From Clostridia bacterium (lineage in GTDB: Bacteria > Bacillota > Clostridia > UMGS1810): a stretch of 56,936 nt of DNA. The notes beneath the pieces are model-generated. The model had not been told where the DNA came from, searched no databases, and saw only the letters and a program-made list of their open reading frames with translations. Where the stretch lies: positions 1 through 56,936 of the forward strand of contig JAFQHQ010000117.1 of the NCBI GenBank assembly GCA_017397885.1. The letters are read 5' to 3'. This document shows positions 37,164 through 46,930 of the stretch, one piece after another; positions within the stretch are counted from its first letter, which is position 1; the number at the start of each line of letters is the position of its first letter. A program made the position numbers and the translations under genes.

Positions 37164-38507
37164 GTGTGTATCATAGGAAGCAATGATCGTATTGAACGAT
37201 TGACATTAACTCTTCAAATTGTCAGTGTACTAATCATTATAATTTCATATTTTACCACAAGGCTTATTAATATTGCGACTGCAATTGCACTGGTATTATT
37301 TATAATATCCAAGCGTTCATGGAATCAAAAATTCTCATTACTATATTTTTTGTTCCCGTTTGCACCGGTGTATACTTTCAGTGAAGGTCAAACGAGCATT
37401 TTTATGGTATTGAGAATTGCAATTATTGCGGCATTGTTGTTATATGAAATCAGGTCAATGTCTGCCGGGTTTATTTTGAAAGTATTAGCATTTACAATGT
37501 ATTGCTTGTTTGTATCTATCGGAAATGAAATTGATATGCTAAGGAGATTGATGAATATAGTTATGTGGATTGTAATTATAAACACCATGCAGTCCACGGT
37601 AGATGGAGACTCTTCTTTGCCCATCAGCAGAAGCTTTTCTAATGGAGTTATACTTTCTGCAATAGTCGGAATGTATGTGGATTATATTCCCGGCATGAAA
37701 TATGACCTTATGGAGAATCAGGTTGCTAGAATAAGCGATAATGCCGATTATGTACAACGCTTTAATGGTCTTTTTGGTGATCCAAATATGTTTGTTATTA
37801 TTGTGTGCATGGCGCTATGGGCAATGTTTTATGAGTATCATAAAGGACGCATCAAAACATCGGAATTTCTGTTGCGAACCATAGCTTGCACAATTTTTGG
37901 TATGCTTACCTATTCAAAATCCGCAATGTTATTTGTTGCATTTTTTTGGGTTTGCGTTGTTTTTTTCAGAAACACCATCAAATCACATATGAAAGCAATA
38001 ATTATACTTGCTTTCGGATTTGGAAGTGTGTATTTTTTGTATTCCAATCCTCAGTGGCTGGAGGGGATTATTTATCGATTTACAAGCAATGATACAACTT
38101 TGTCTGTTGACAGATTAACAACCGGAAGAAGCGAATTGTGGAGTATTTATATGGATTATATGTTGCAAACAAGCTCGTGGATAAGCGGCAATGGGATAGG
38201 ATTTTTGTTGCCATATGGTCGAGGGGCACACAATTTGTACTTGCAACTATTATATAATATTGGTTTTATAGGAATGTATTTTTATTTTATACTTTTAAAA
38301 AGTGTATATAAAAATTCCCCAAACAATAAATTCATAGTTGGGGTAGATAAAATAGGCATAGGTGCAATTATATGTCTTGCAATGATTGCCTTTTTCCTTG
38401 ATTTGTTTTTGCTTGAAACTTTGTATTATATGCTGTCACTGTGCTTTATTTATATGAAAAAGACAGAAAGTCCAAAAACTACCGAAAAAATCGGTGATTT
38501 GAGGTGA
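37164..38507 (+). CDS. Wzy-like polysaccharide polymerase / O-antigen ligase family
   Basis: A 447-residue protein with about ten to twelve hydrophobic segments and a large periplasm-equivalent loop. The C-terminal half has the Wzy_C-type pattern TTGRSELWSIYMDYM..GNGIGF..GAHNLYLQLLYNIGF, seen in O-antigen polymerases and ligases. It would polymerise flipped repeat units outside the membrane. The start is uncertain: the frame opens with GTG at 37164, overlapping its own AAGAAGG. A later start is possible. Confidence 0.88.
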   Translation: MCIIGSNDRIERLTLTLQIVSVLIIIISYFTTRLINIATAIALVLFIISKRSWNQKFSLLYFLFPFAPVYTFSEGQTSIFMVLRIAIIAALLLYEIRSMSAGFILKVLAFTMYCLFVSIGNEIDMLRRLMNIVMWIVIINTMQSTVDGDSSLPISRSFSNGVILSAIVGMYVDYIPGMKYDLMENQVARISDNADYVQRFNGLFGDPNMFVIIVCMALWAMFYEYHKGRIKTSEFLLRTIACTIFGMLTYSKSAMLFVAFFWVCVVFFRNTIKSHMKAIIILAFGFGSVYFLYSNPQWLEGIIYRFTSNDTTLSVDRLTTGRSELWSIYMDYMLQTSSWISGNGIGFLLPYGRGAHNLYLQLLYNIGFIGMYFYFILLKSVYKNSPNNKFIVGVDKIGIGAIICLAMIAFFLDLFLLETLYYMLSLCFIYMKKTESPKTTEKIGDLR

Positions 38508-38511
38508 GTGA

Positions 38512-39033
38512 ATGAAAAAGTATATCGGATTGTTTTTTTACAATTTAATAGCCAAACATTTGCCGAAGTCATCTTCTATTGTAAACATAGGGCAAAAAAA
38601 GATAAGAGCTCTGTGTGGCAAACTGATATTAAAAAAGTGCGGAAAGAATGTGAATATAGAAAAAGGAGCTTCTTTTTCTTCCGGAATATGTCTCGGAGAT
38701 AATTCGGGGATAGGAGTGAGAGCATCAATTTCGGGCAATTGTACAATTGGGAACGATGTTATGATGGGACCTGATTGCATAATTCATACACGGAATCATC
38801 GATTTGATGACATAACAAAACCCATGAATACACAAGGATTTCAAGAGGAAAAACCGGTTGTCATTGGGAATGATGTGTGGATTGGAAGCCGTGTGACAAT
38901 CTTGCCCGGAGTGACAATCGGCAATCATGTTATCATTGGTGCCGGATCAATTGTCACAAAGGATATCCCTGACTACGCTATAGCAGCAGGTAACCCTGCA
39001 AGAGTAAAAAAATATCGAAACGAAAAAGTATAG
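38512..39033 (+). CDS. Hexapeptide-repeat sugar O-acetyltransferase (WcaF/Maa type)
   Basis: A 173-residue left-handed beta-helix acyltransferase. Repeats run through the middle and end in NDVWIGSRVTILPGVTIGNH and GAGSIVTKDIPDYAIAAGNP, the conserved C-terminal block of maltose- and colanic-acid-type O-acetyltransferases; catalytic histidine candidates lie in IIHTRNHRF. GAGG lies 7 nt upstream of the ATG. It likely acetylates a sugar of the repeat unit with acetyl-CoA. Confidence 0.9.
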   Translation: MKKYIGLFFYNLIAKHLPKSSSIVNIGQKKIRALCGKLILKKCGKNVNIEKGASFSSGICLGDNSGIGVRASISGNCTIGNDVMMGPDCIIHTRNHRFDDITKPMNTQGFQEEKPVVIGNDVWIGSRVTILPGVTIGNHVIIGAGSIVTKDIPDYAIAAGNPARVKKYRNEKV

Positions 39034-40209
39034 GTGATTGGCTTGACAAATGAACAACGCGATTTTTTGAGCCTTATATCGTGTGCTCTTAATAATAAGT
39101 CCATAAAAATTGAAACACCTTTAAATGAAGAGTTTGAAAGAATTGTGATGCTTCACCAGTGTGAGCCGATTGTTTTTCAAGGCTCTCTTAATTGTGGCTG
39201 TGTTGTTCCCGAGTCGTGGAAATATCAAACTTTGTATGGAGCTTTAAACAATGCCAAAAAGCTCAATGTTCAGACAAAGGTTATAAAGACACTTCAAAGT
39301 GCCGACATTGATTGTGTAATACTCAAAGGTGCATCTGTTGCGAAAAATTATCCCGTTCAGGGAATACGACTTTTGGGTGATGTTGACATTTTGGTCAAGG
39401 AAGCCGATTATGAAAAAGCAGTAAAGCTAATTTTTCCTGATGCAGATTTGGAGCAGAACATTCATGATTTTCACTATGGCGGAAAGCTTAATGATGTTGA
39501 CATTGAAATTCACAAATATATCACTCACAATTCGGGCGATTTGTTAGACAAAAAAATATGTTCATTAATGAAAGATGCAACAAAGCATATAAGCTTTTGC
39601 GAATTTGAAGGTCATTCTTTTCCTGTGTTAGATAATAAGTATCAGGCATTGGTTTTGCTTTCTCACAAAAAAAGACATATGGACACAAACAATCTTACAT
39701 TGAGAATGCTTTGTGACTGGGCTTGTTTTGTTAAAAGTATTGATTGCAGAGAGTGGACGGAGGTTATCTATCCTTTTTTGGAAAAATCGGGATTACATAT
39801 TTTTGCAGATGTTTGTAACATCTTTGCAAATCAATACCTTGGTGTACAATGTTTGGATAAGGTGATGTCAAACACATCCGATGAAGTGTTAGATACGTTT
39901 TGTGATGTTGTGATGAGTTGCGGCGTTAATTATAAAAACAAAGATGCCAATGCAGATATTGGAAGCCTTTTTGCCAAAAATAAAATCAATTCCAACAAAT
40001 TCACGGCATTTTTCAAAAGTATGAATGAACTTGCAAGAAAGCAGTTTTCTATTGCAAAACACCCTGTTTCCCTGCCGTTTTTTTGGATATATATTCCTGT
40101 GAGGTATTTGGTTCGTGTGCTTTTGGGGAAACGAAAGCCTGTTAAATTGTCTGCGGTTGACCATGCGGCAAATCAAAGGATAAAGCTGTATGAAAATTTG
40201 GGATTGTAA
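39034..40209 (+). CDS. NTP_transf_5-type nucleotidyltransferase-fold protein
   Basis: 391 residues. The core LKGASVAKNYPVQGIRLLGDVDILV is the signature of the uncharacterised nucleotidyltransferase family NTP_transf_5 (a DxD after KG). HYGGKLNDVDIEIH follows as the third acidic position. These proteins recur in surface-polysaccharide clusters, but no reaction is established. The start is GTG 39034, immediately after the previous stop, or TTG 39043, which has AGGTGA upstream. The C-terminal basic tail (about 345-391) is hydrophobic in part and may touch the membrane. Confidence 0.8.
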   Translation: MIGLTNEQRDFLSLISCALNNKSIKIETPLNEEFERIVMLHQCEPIVFQGSLNCGCVVPESWKYQTLYGALNNAKKLNVQTKVIKTLQSADIDCVILKGASVAKNYPVQGIRLLGDVDILVKEADYEKAVKLIFPDADLEQNIHDFHYGGKLNDVDIEIHKYITHNSGDLLDKKICSLMKDATKHISFCEFEGHSFPVLDNKYQALVLLSHKKRHMDTNNLTLRMLCDWACFVKSIDCREWTEVIYPFLEKSGLHIFADVCNIFANQYLGVQCLDKVMSNTSDEVLDTFCDVVMSCGVNYKNKDANADIGSLFAKNKINSNKFTAFFKSMNELARKQFSIAKHPVSLPFFWIYIPVRYLVRVLLGKRKPVKLSAVDHAANQRIKLYENLGL

Positions 40210-40246
40210 TATATTAGGTAAAACATAAATATATGGTGAGGTATAT

Positions 40247-40653
40247 ATGAAAAAAATATTATCCTTATTAAGAAAAGTTACACGAATACGCTATTTTTAT
40301 AACTATGGAAAAGATTCAAAAAAGTTTATATTCGAATTTGAAAAGAATTTGTAAAGATAAATATATAGAAAAATCGCACATGATTCCAAATGGGTATGAT
40401 TTGAAGGACAAGCCACAATGTATACCAATTAGTTCAAACAACAAATTTGTATTAACATATGTTGGAGCATTGTACGGTGGTTATCGTGATTTGAGCCCGG
40501 TATTCAAAGCTATATATGAGATTTTTCAAGGACAAGTCAACTTGATAAGTGTGATTATTTTTACATACATATAAGAGTATAGTTGAAATTAATAAATGTG
40601 CATGGTAGTGAAAATGCAAGGAATTAGCATTATCTGCTAAGAATGTTATTTTT
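40247..40653 (+). pseudogene. Decayed family 4 glycosyltransferase
   Basis: Pieces of a GT4 enzyme appear in shifting frames. MKKILSLLRKVTRIRYFYNY opens at 40247 and stops at 40352. A second frame (from 40305) gives SHMIPNGYDLKDK and KFVLTYVGALYGGYRDLSPV, the hinge and first strand of the donor domain, ending at 40574. INVHGSENAR and LALSAKNVIF follow in other frames to about 40653. The usual E-x7-E segment is gone. Internal deletions and several frameshifts make this non-functional. Confidence 0.8.
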
Positions 40654-40693
40654 TAAGTTGTAATATGGATGTTGATGATTTTGGAGGGATAAA

Positions 40694-41713
40694 ATGGAAA
40701 GAGCAAAATTTAGTGTTTTAATTCCCGTATACAATGTTGAAGAATATTTGAGAGTATGTATAGACTCAGTTATTCAACAAAATTATAGTAACTTAGAAAT
40801 TATACTGATTGATGATGGTTCAACGGATGGTAGTGGACAAATATGTGATGAATATGCACTGCGAGATTCAAGAATTAAGGTTGTTCACCAACAAAATAGG
40901 GGGTTAATTTTGACAAGGCGTACTGCTATTAATATGGCAAGTGGTGATTATTTTCTATTTTTGGATTCTGATGATTATTGGGCACCGAATATGCTTGAGT
41001 ACATACTTCTACTGATAAAACGATTTGAATGTGATATGATTATATTTAATTGTAAAAGAGTATATCCGGATAGAATTATAGAAAGTGAAGCATTATATGA
41101 TGATTTGACGATTTTTACATCTCAAGGAAAGAGTGTTTTATACAAAGATTCATTAGAAAGCCCTAAATTAAATAGCTTGGTAATGAAGGTTGTTGCAAGA
41201 GAAATCGTGGATGTTGATCGGGATTATGGACGATTTGCAGATGTAACAATGGGCGAAGATGCACTACAAAGTGCATATCTGATAAAAAACGCAAGAAAAA
41301 TTGTATATACTACAAAATGTTTATATTGCTATCGACAACAAACGGGTATGTCGAAATCCCTTTTTGCTCAGGGGATGATGAGCATATCAAAGGTAAGAAG
41401 TGAGTTGCATAAAATATATGATGATGGAATATGCGATTTGGAAAATAGTGTTTTGATATCATATAAAAACTACTTAAAATCAATTGCAATATACATATTA
41501 CTTTGTCACAAAAATAACCCAAATGATTTTAAAAATGTTTTTAATAAAGTTAAAAAGATGGACTATTATAAAGATGCCAAAAAAATGGTTAAATGTATTT
41601 TGCCGATTTATATTAAGTTTATATTATTTTTTGCAGAAAATAACTTCTATATTCCAATTAAATTGGCTTATAAATTGTTGCCAAAAAGATTTAAAGGCGG
41701 GAATAATAAATGA
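40694..41713 (+). CDS. Family 2 glycosyltransferase
   Basis: A 339-residue GT-A enzyme: [20 protein letters not shown], the nucleotide-binding DDGSTDGS, and FLDSDDYW with the metal-binding DxD. The C-terminal half is helical and basic. GGAGGG lies 7 nt before the ATG. This gene and the next are visibly richer in A+T than the flanking genes, suggesting a separate origin. The 4-nt ATGA overlap with the next gene indicates coupled translation. Confidence 0.9.
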   Translation: MERAKFSVLIPVYNVEEYLRVCIDSVIQQNYSNLEIILIDDGSTDGSGQICDEYALRDSRIKVVHQQNRGLILTRRTAINMASGDYFLFLDSDDYWAPNMLEYILLLIKRFECDMIIFNCKRVYPDRIIESEALYDDLTIFTSQGKSVLYKDSLESPKLNSLVMKVVAREIVDVDRDYGRFADVTMGEDALQSAYLIKNARKIVYTTKCLYCYRQQTGMSKSLFAQGMMSISKVRSELHKIYDDGICDLENSVLISYKNYLKSIAIYILLCHKNNPNDFKNVFNKVKKMDYYKDAKKMVKCILPIYIKFILFFAENNFYIPIKLAYKLLPKRFKGGNNK

Positions 41714-42657
41714 ATGATATAAAAGTTAGCATTGTTTGTAATGCATATAATCATGAGAAGTATATTAGAGATGCACTTGAAGGATTTGTTTCTCAAAAAA
41801 CGAATTTTAAATTTGAGGTTCTGATACATGATGATGCATCTACAGACAACACTGCTGATATAATAAGGGAATATGAAAACAAATATCCTGATATAATAAA
41901 ACCTATATATCAAACAGAAAACCAATTTTCACAGGGGGTAAGGATTTCGAGTGAAATTCAATATCCAAGGGCAATTGGAAAATATATCGCATTATGCGAA
42001 GGGGATGACCGTTGGATAGATCCTAGTAAACTGCAAAAGCAAGTAGATTTTTTGGAGAATAACAGAAATTGTTCGTTAGTTTGTCATAATTCAAAAAGGA
42101 TTGATAATGAAAGCGGTGAAATAAGTGTAGAGAATCCCATATCTAATCAAGGGTATGTATCTCCCGAAGAACTTATTGTAGGTAAAAAGGAAGTATGGTT
42201 GGCTACAGCTTCACTGGTTTTCAGAAAAGAGGTCTTGAAATACAGATATTCATTTTACAATCTTAGTCCTGTTGGTGATTATGCTTTAAGACTATTATGT
42301 TTAGCTCAAGGAGATGTTTACTATATTGATGAGGTAATGAGCGAATATAATTACAAAGTGCCGGGGTCGTGGTCGAGCGGAGCATGGGCAAAGATTAACA
42401 GAGGCGTTTTTGACTCAGTGGAATTTTTGCGTAAATATAATGAATGCACCGAATATAAGTATGATAAATTTATAAATGAGTCAATAAAAATTAGGGTATT
42501 CGCAAATGCACTTAACAGTGGTGATATTAAGCAGATTAAAAGTGATGAAATGAAGGAACTGTATAATAAAATTTCTGTTAAACAAAAGTTAAGGACTTAT
42601 TTGCAGCATTACTGTCCGAGAATACTTTCGTTAAAATCAAAATTGAGAAAGAAGTAA
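41710..42657 (+). CDS. Family 2 glycosyltransferase
   Basis: 315 residues. The pattern [29 protein letters not shown], and [20 protein letters not shown] is typical of capsule and O-antigen GT2 enzymes. A VCHNSKRI segment and a C-terminal helical region follow. It overlaps the preceding glycosyltransferase by 4 nt and shares its AT-rich composition. It ends 1 bp before the flippase gene. Confidence 0.9.
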   Translation: MNDIKVSIVCNAYNHEKYIRDALEGFVSQKTNFKFEVLIHDDASTDNTADIIREYENKYPDIIKPIYQTENQFSQGVRISSEIQYPRAIGKYIALCEGDDRWIDPSKLQKQVDFLENNRNCSLVCHNSKRIDNESGEISVENPISNQGYVSPEELIVGKKEVWLATASLVFRKEVLKYRYSFYNLSPVGDYALRLLCLAQGDVYYIDEVMSEYNYKVPGSWSSGAWAKINRGVFDSVEFLRKYNECTEYKYDKFINESIKIRVFANALNSGDIKQIKSDEMKELYNKISVKQKLRTYLQHYCPRILSLKSKLRKK

Positions 42658-42658
42658 T

Positions 42659-44128
42659 ATGATGGAGCAAGGTAAATTTAATAATAGTGTACTGATGAAT
42701 CTTATATGGAAATTTGCAGAACGAATTTCGGCACAACTTGTAACATTTATTGTGTCAATTGTACTTGCAAGACTTCTTAGTCCGTCTCATTACGGAGCGA
42801 TTGCAATTGTAAATATATTTATAGCATTGGCAAATGTTTTTGTTGTCAGCGGGTTTGGAAATTCTCTGATACAAAAAAAGGATGCGGATGATTTAGATTT
42901 TTCATCGGTGTTTCATTTCAATATCATTATGTCAATTGTGATGTATGCAATAGTATTTTTGTGTGCTCCTTTGATTGCGGATTTTTATTCCATGCCGGTG
43001 CTTACTCCGGTTTTGCGTGTTATGGGAATTCGGCTTATAGTAGCAGGTGTAAACAGTGTTCAACATGCTTATGTGGCACGTCATATGCTTTTTAAGCGAT
43101 TTTTTTGGTCGACATTGGGAGGCACTCTTGTTTCCGGTGTTGTTGGCATAATTATGGCATATAGGGGTTTTGGTATTTGGGCTCTTGCAGCACAGTATAT
43201 GGTTAATACAACTGTAGACACGATTGTTTTGTGGTTCACGGTAAATTGGAGACCGAAGCTGTTGTTTTCGTTTAAAAGGCTTGGTTTTATGTTTTCATAT
43301 GGATGGAAACTTTTGGTATCTGCCCTTTTGGAAACAGGGTACAACGAACTCAGAAGTTTGGTTATCGGAAGAATGTATACACCGTCAGATCTTGCACATT
43401 ACAATAAGGGCAAAAGCTTTCCAAACTTGTTTGTGACAAATATCAATTCATCAATTCAAAGTGTTTTGTTTCCGGCAATGTCAAATTGTCAGGATGAAAG
43501 AGAAAAAGTTAAGTCAATGTGCCGGCGTTCAATTCGTATAAGCAGCTATATCATGCTTCCGCTAATGACAGGGCTTGCTCTTGTAGCTGAACCCTTTGTA
43601 AAAATATTGTTGACCGAAAAATGGCTTCCGTGTGTTCCATATCTACAAATTGCCTGCTTTACAATGGCCTTTATGCCAATACATACGGCAAACCTTCAGG
43701 CGATTAAAGCAATTGGACGAAGCGATATTTTTTTGAAACTTGAAATAGCAAAAAAAGGTATAGGTATAGTTGTGCTGGTTTTAGTGGCTCCTTATGGAGT
43801 TATGGCAATTGCTTCAAGTCTTATGGTTACCACAGTCATTGCATCAATATTAAATGCTTTTCCCAATAAAAAGCTAATTGGTTACGGCTATTTTCAGCAA
43901 ATAAAAGATTTATTTAACGGCATAATCCCTTTGTGTGCCATGGCTGTGACAGTGTGGTTACTCGGTAGGATAAATATATCACCACTTGCTCTTATATTGC
44001 TTCAGACAATCTGCGGTATGATAGTTTATTTTGGGGTTTCATTTATTACTAAAAATGAATCGTTCAACTATATTTTTTCATTATTGAAAGGAAAGTTCAA
44101 ACATAAATCTAAAACAGGATTGAAATGA
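42659..44128 (+). CDS. Wzx-like polysaccharide flippase (MOP exporter)
   Basis: A 489-residue protein with about twelve to fourteen membrane segments. The start region FAERISAQLVTFIVSIVLARLLSPSHYG and the ARHMLFKRFFWSTLGGTLVSG loop are typical of the polysacc_synt family in the MOP superfamily, which flips lipid-linked repeat units across the membrane. Two adjacent ATGs (42659, 42662) are possible starts. With the Wzy-like gene it defines a Wzx/Wzy-dependent pathway. No chain-length regulator or tyrosine-kinase pair (Wzz/CpsCD) is seen in the window. Confidence 0.93.
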   Translation: MMEQGKFNNSVLMNLIWKFAERISAQLVTFIVSIVLARLLSPSHYGAIAIVNIFIALANVFVVSGFGNSLIQKKDADDLDFSSVFHFNIIMSIVMYAIVFLCAPLIADFYSMPVLTPVLRVMGIRLIVAGVNSVQHAYVARHMLFKRFFWSTLGGTLVSGVVGIIMAYRGFGIWALAAQYMVNTTVDTIVLWFTVNWRPKLLFSFKRLGFMFSYGWKLLVSALLETGYNELRSLVIGRMYTPSDLAHYNKGKSFPNLFVTNINSSIQSVLFPAMSNCQDEREKVKSMCRRSIRISSYIMLPLMTGLALVAEPFVKILLTEKWLPCVPYLQIACFTMAFMPIHTANLQAIKAIGRSDIFLKLEIAKKGIGIVVLVLVAPYGVMAIASSLMVTTVIASILNAFPNKKLIGYGYFQQIKDLFNGIIPLCAMAVTVWLLGRINISPLALILLQTICGMIVYFGVSFITKNESFNYIFSLLKGKFKHKSKTGLK

Positions 44129-44144
44129 GCTGATTTAAAAATAT

Positions 44145-44585
44145 ATGGAGTACATGAATAAATGTAATTATGACAATTTGTTAAATTTTTTAAGCGAAGT
44201 TGATTCTGATTTCCCTGTACCTATTTCACAAGGCGTAGATTTAGAAGACTATACTCAAAAACTTCTATCCAAGGCAACATTGTGTATAGAGTCTGATGAT
44301 GACAAAATTTTGTCATTAGTTGCGGGATATACCGACAATCTTGTAAATAACCTTGCATACATTGCCATAGTTGCAACGGTTGGTGATGGTCGCGGAAAGG
44401 GTTATGCAAAAAAGCTTGTAAAAGAATTTTTAGAAATAGCCAAAGCAAAAAATGCAGACGGTGCACATTTGTATGCAGTAAAAACAAATGTACCTGCTGT
44501 TAATATGTACAGAGATATTGGCTTTGAACTGTCTGATGTTCAGGATATAGCAGAAAAGTATCATTTTGTTTATTATTTTAAGTAA
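44145..44585 (+). CDS. GNAT-family N-acetyltransferase
   Basis: A 146-residue GNAT protein. The acetyl-CoA loop is DGRGKGYAKKLVKEFL (motif A, Q/RxxGxG/A form), and the C-terminal NVPAVNMYRDIGFE is motif B. The start may be ATG 44145 or 44154; both have weak ribosome sites. It opens the dTDP-amino-sugar module, so N-acetylation of that amino sugar, or of an amino acid attached to it, is a reasonable guess. The stop lies 13 bp before the ATP-grasp gene. Confidence 0.85.
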   Translation: MEYMNKCNYDNLLNFLSEVDSDFPVPISQGVDLEDYTQKLLSKATLCIESDDDKILSLVAGYTDNLVNNLAYIAIVATVGDGRGKGYAKKLVKEFLEIAKAKNADGAHLYAVKTNVPAVNMYRDIGFELSDVQDIAEKYHFVYYFK

Positions 44586-44598
44586 AGAAGAGATTTTT

Positions 44599-45612
44599 AT
44601 GAATATATTAATTACCTCTGTAGGAAGAAGAGGATATATGATTGAATATTTAAGGTCGGCATTAGGTGGCGACGGCGAAGTTCATGTTTCTAATTCTCAA
44701 TACACCTATGTTTTTGAACATGCCGACAAAGCGGTAATCACCCCGCTTTGTTTTGATAACGAATATATTCCGTTTCTTAAACAATACTGCATGGATAACG
44801 ACATTAATATTATTATTTCTCTTTTTGATGTTGATTTACCCATATTGTCAAAAAACAAGTCGGTCTTTGAGGATATTGGAATAAGAGTTATAGTCTCGGA
44901 TTATGATGTAATTCAAATTTGCAATGACAAATGGGAAACCTACAGGTTTTTAAGCGAAAACAACTTTTACACTCCAAAGACATATATAGAACTTGATGTT
45001 TTACTCAGTGATTTGAAAAACAACGAGATTTCCTACCCGATAGTAATAAAACCAAGATGGGGAATGGGCTCGATTGGTGTTTTCTTTGCCGATAATGAAG
45101 AAGAACTCAGAGTGCTTTACAAAAAGGCAAAAAAAGCAATGATAAATTCATATTTAAAATATGAATCAAAGGCAGATATGGAGCATTCAATCGTTATGCA
45201 GGAAATGCTTCCCGGACAAGAGTATGGCATGGATGTAATAAATGACCTTGACGGGAATTTTGTTTCAGCGGTTATAAGGCGTAAAATTGCAATGCGTGCC
45301 GGAGAAACGGATATTGCACAAATTGAGAAAAACAGTATTTTATCAAGTGAGGCTGCCCGACTCGGAAAGATTTTGGGACATATTGCAAACCTTGATTGTG
45401 ATGTTTTTCTTGTGAATAACACTCCATACATTTTAGAAATGAATGCACGTTTTGGTGGTGGTTATCCATTTAGTCACATTGCCGGAGTTAATCTTCCGAT
45501 GGCAATTATAAAGTGGGTTAAGGGAGAAAATGTAGATGCAAAGGCTATGTTGACTGCAACCAACAGCATAAAAGCATATAAGAACATTACTCTTGAAATA
45601 ATTGATAACTAA
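44599..45612 (+). CDS. ATP-grasp enzyme, carbamoyl-phosphate-synthase-like
   Basis: A 337-residue protein starting at ATG 44599 (AAGAAGAG upstream). The N-terminus ILITSVGRRGYMIEYLR is a PreATP-grasp Rossmann domain. PIVIKPRWGMGSIGVFF and QEMLPGQEYGMDVI form the nucleotide site. YILEMNARFGGGYPFSHIAG carries the metal-binding E-x-N. Family members join a carboxylate and an amine through an acyl-phosphate. In this setting it probably amidates a sugar: an amino acid onto the amino sugar, or an amine onto the uronic acid. This is inference from neighbours. Confidence 0.87.
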   Translation: MNILITSVGRRGYMIEYLRSALGGDGEVHVSNSQYTYVFEHADKAVITPLCFDNEYIPFLKQYCMDNDINIIISLFDVDLPILSKNKSVFEDIGIRVIVSDYDVIQICNDKWETYRFLSENNFYTPKTYIELDVLLSDLKNNEISYPIVIKPRWGMGSIGVFFADNEEELRVLYKKAKKAMINSYLKYESKADMEHSIVMQEMLPGQEYGMDVINDLDGNFVSAVIRRKIAMRAGETDIAQIEKNSILSSEAARLGKILGHIANLDCDVFLVNNTPYILEMNARFGGGYPFSHIAGVNLPMAIIKWVKGENVDAKAMLTATNSIKAYKNITLEIIDN

Positions 45613-45653
45613 AGAAGAGTAATACTTTAGTTTTATAAAGGAGAGGAATCGGA

Positions 45654-46901
45654 ATGAAAAAAATTCTTATTTTGGGTGGAGCTAATCTTCATTGCAAACT
45701 TGTGAAAGCAGCTAAAGAAATGGGACTTTACACAATAGTAACAGATTATCTTGAAAATTCTCCGGCAAAACAAATTGCTGATAAAAGTTATATGCTTGAC
45801 ATTAAAGATGTTGATGGAATTGTTCAAATGTGCAAAGAAGAAAATGTGGAGGCAGTTATAAGTACATATCTTGATCCGTGTCAAAGGTATTATTATCAGA
45901 TTTGTGAAGCTTTAAAACTACCTTGTTACATAGGTACGTGGGAGCAGGTATATACTTTGACTGACAAAGAGGCTTTCAAGGCATGTTGTCAAAAATATGG
46001 TGTGGATATTATTCCAACATATGAAGAAAATCAAGTCGATATCGAGTATCCCGTTTTAGTTAAACCTGCACACAGTCGTGGTTCAAGAGGACAGACTATT
46101 TGTAATTCGTACGATGAAATTTCAAAGGCGGTAGAAATTGCAAAAAAAGAATCCGGAAACGGTAAAGCTATAATCGAAAAATATATGGGAAATAAAAATG
46201 ATTTTACAATGACATATATATTTAAGGATGGTGAGCCTTATCTTACAAAAACCTCAGATCGTTATCTTGGCAGTGAGGAATGTGGGCTTGAAAAAGTGTG
46301 CGTTATCGCAGTTTCGCCATCAAAGTATACAGATACTTATAAAAAAAATGTGGAAAATCGACTCTTAAATATGTTAAAAGGAATAGGAATAAAAAACGGA
46401 CCTGTATTTATGCAAGGGTTTATTGACAATGATACGGTTCGGTTTTACGACCCAGGATATCGATTCCCCGGAAGTGAATACGATACTCTTTTTGAAAAAA
46501 TATGGAATATTGATATAATGAAAATGATGATTAATTATGCACTTTGCGGAAAAATGACAAATGAATATGGCGAGTTGAGTGATGATTTGGTATATTTGAA
46601 GGGTAAAAATATATCTACAATGTTTCCTACGGTATGCTCCGGGAAAATTTCTGATATTCGAGGGTTGGAAGTAATTAAGGAGATGCCGGAACTCGTGTGT
46701 TACACTATACGTCACGAAGTTGGTGAATTTGTGCATGCATCAAGAGACGTAAATCAACGAATTGCAGAATTTGACTTTATTACCGACAGTGCAACTCACC
46801 TGAAAGATACAGTTGTGAAAGTACTTGAAACACTTTGTGTTTTAGATGAAAATGGAGAGAATATGCTTTCTGGAAATGTTGACCCGAATAGCATTTATTG
46901 A
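45654..46901 (+). CDS. ATP-grasp enzyme, second in tandem
   Basis: 415 residues with AAGGAG 10 nt upstream. PreATP-grasp start ILILGGANLHCKLVKAAKEMG, ATP loop YPVLVKPAHSRGSRGQTI, and RFYDPGYRFPGSEYDTLFEK in place of the usual E-x-N metal loop (D-x-G here). The C-terminal ~120 residues are an additional domain that resembles the biotin-carboxylase C/PurK-like end. It is not a close duplicate of the preceding gene, so two different ligation steps, or a two-part enzyme, are possible. It is followed 29 bp later by the aminotransferase. Confidence 0.85.
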   Translation: MKKILILGGANLHCKLVKAAKEMGLYTIVTDYLENSPAKQIADKSYMLDIKDVDGIVQMCKEENVEAVISTYLDPCQRYYYQICEALKLPCYIGTWEQVYTLTDKEAFKACCQKYGVDIIPTYEENQVDIEYPVLVKPAHSRGSRGQTICNSYDEISKAVEIAKKESGNGKAIIEKYMGNKNDFTMTYIFKDGEPYLTKTSDRYLGSEECGLEKVCVIAVSPSKYTDTYKKNVENRLLNMLKGIGIKNGPVFMQGFIDNDTVRFYDPGYRFPGSEYDTLFEKIWNIDIMKMMINYALCGKMTNEYGELSDDLVYLKGKNISTMFPTVCSGKISDIRGLEVIKEMPELVCYTIRHEVGEFVHASRDVNQRIAEFDFITDSATHLKDTVVKVLETLCVLDENGENMLSGNVDPNSIY

Positions 46902-46930
46902 CAGGATTATTTATATGGAGATTTAATCTA

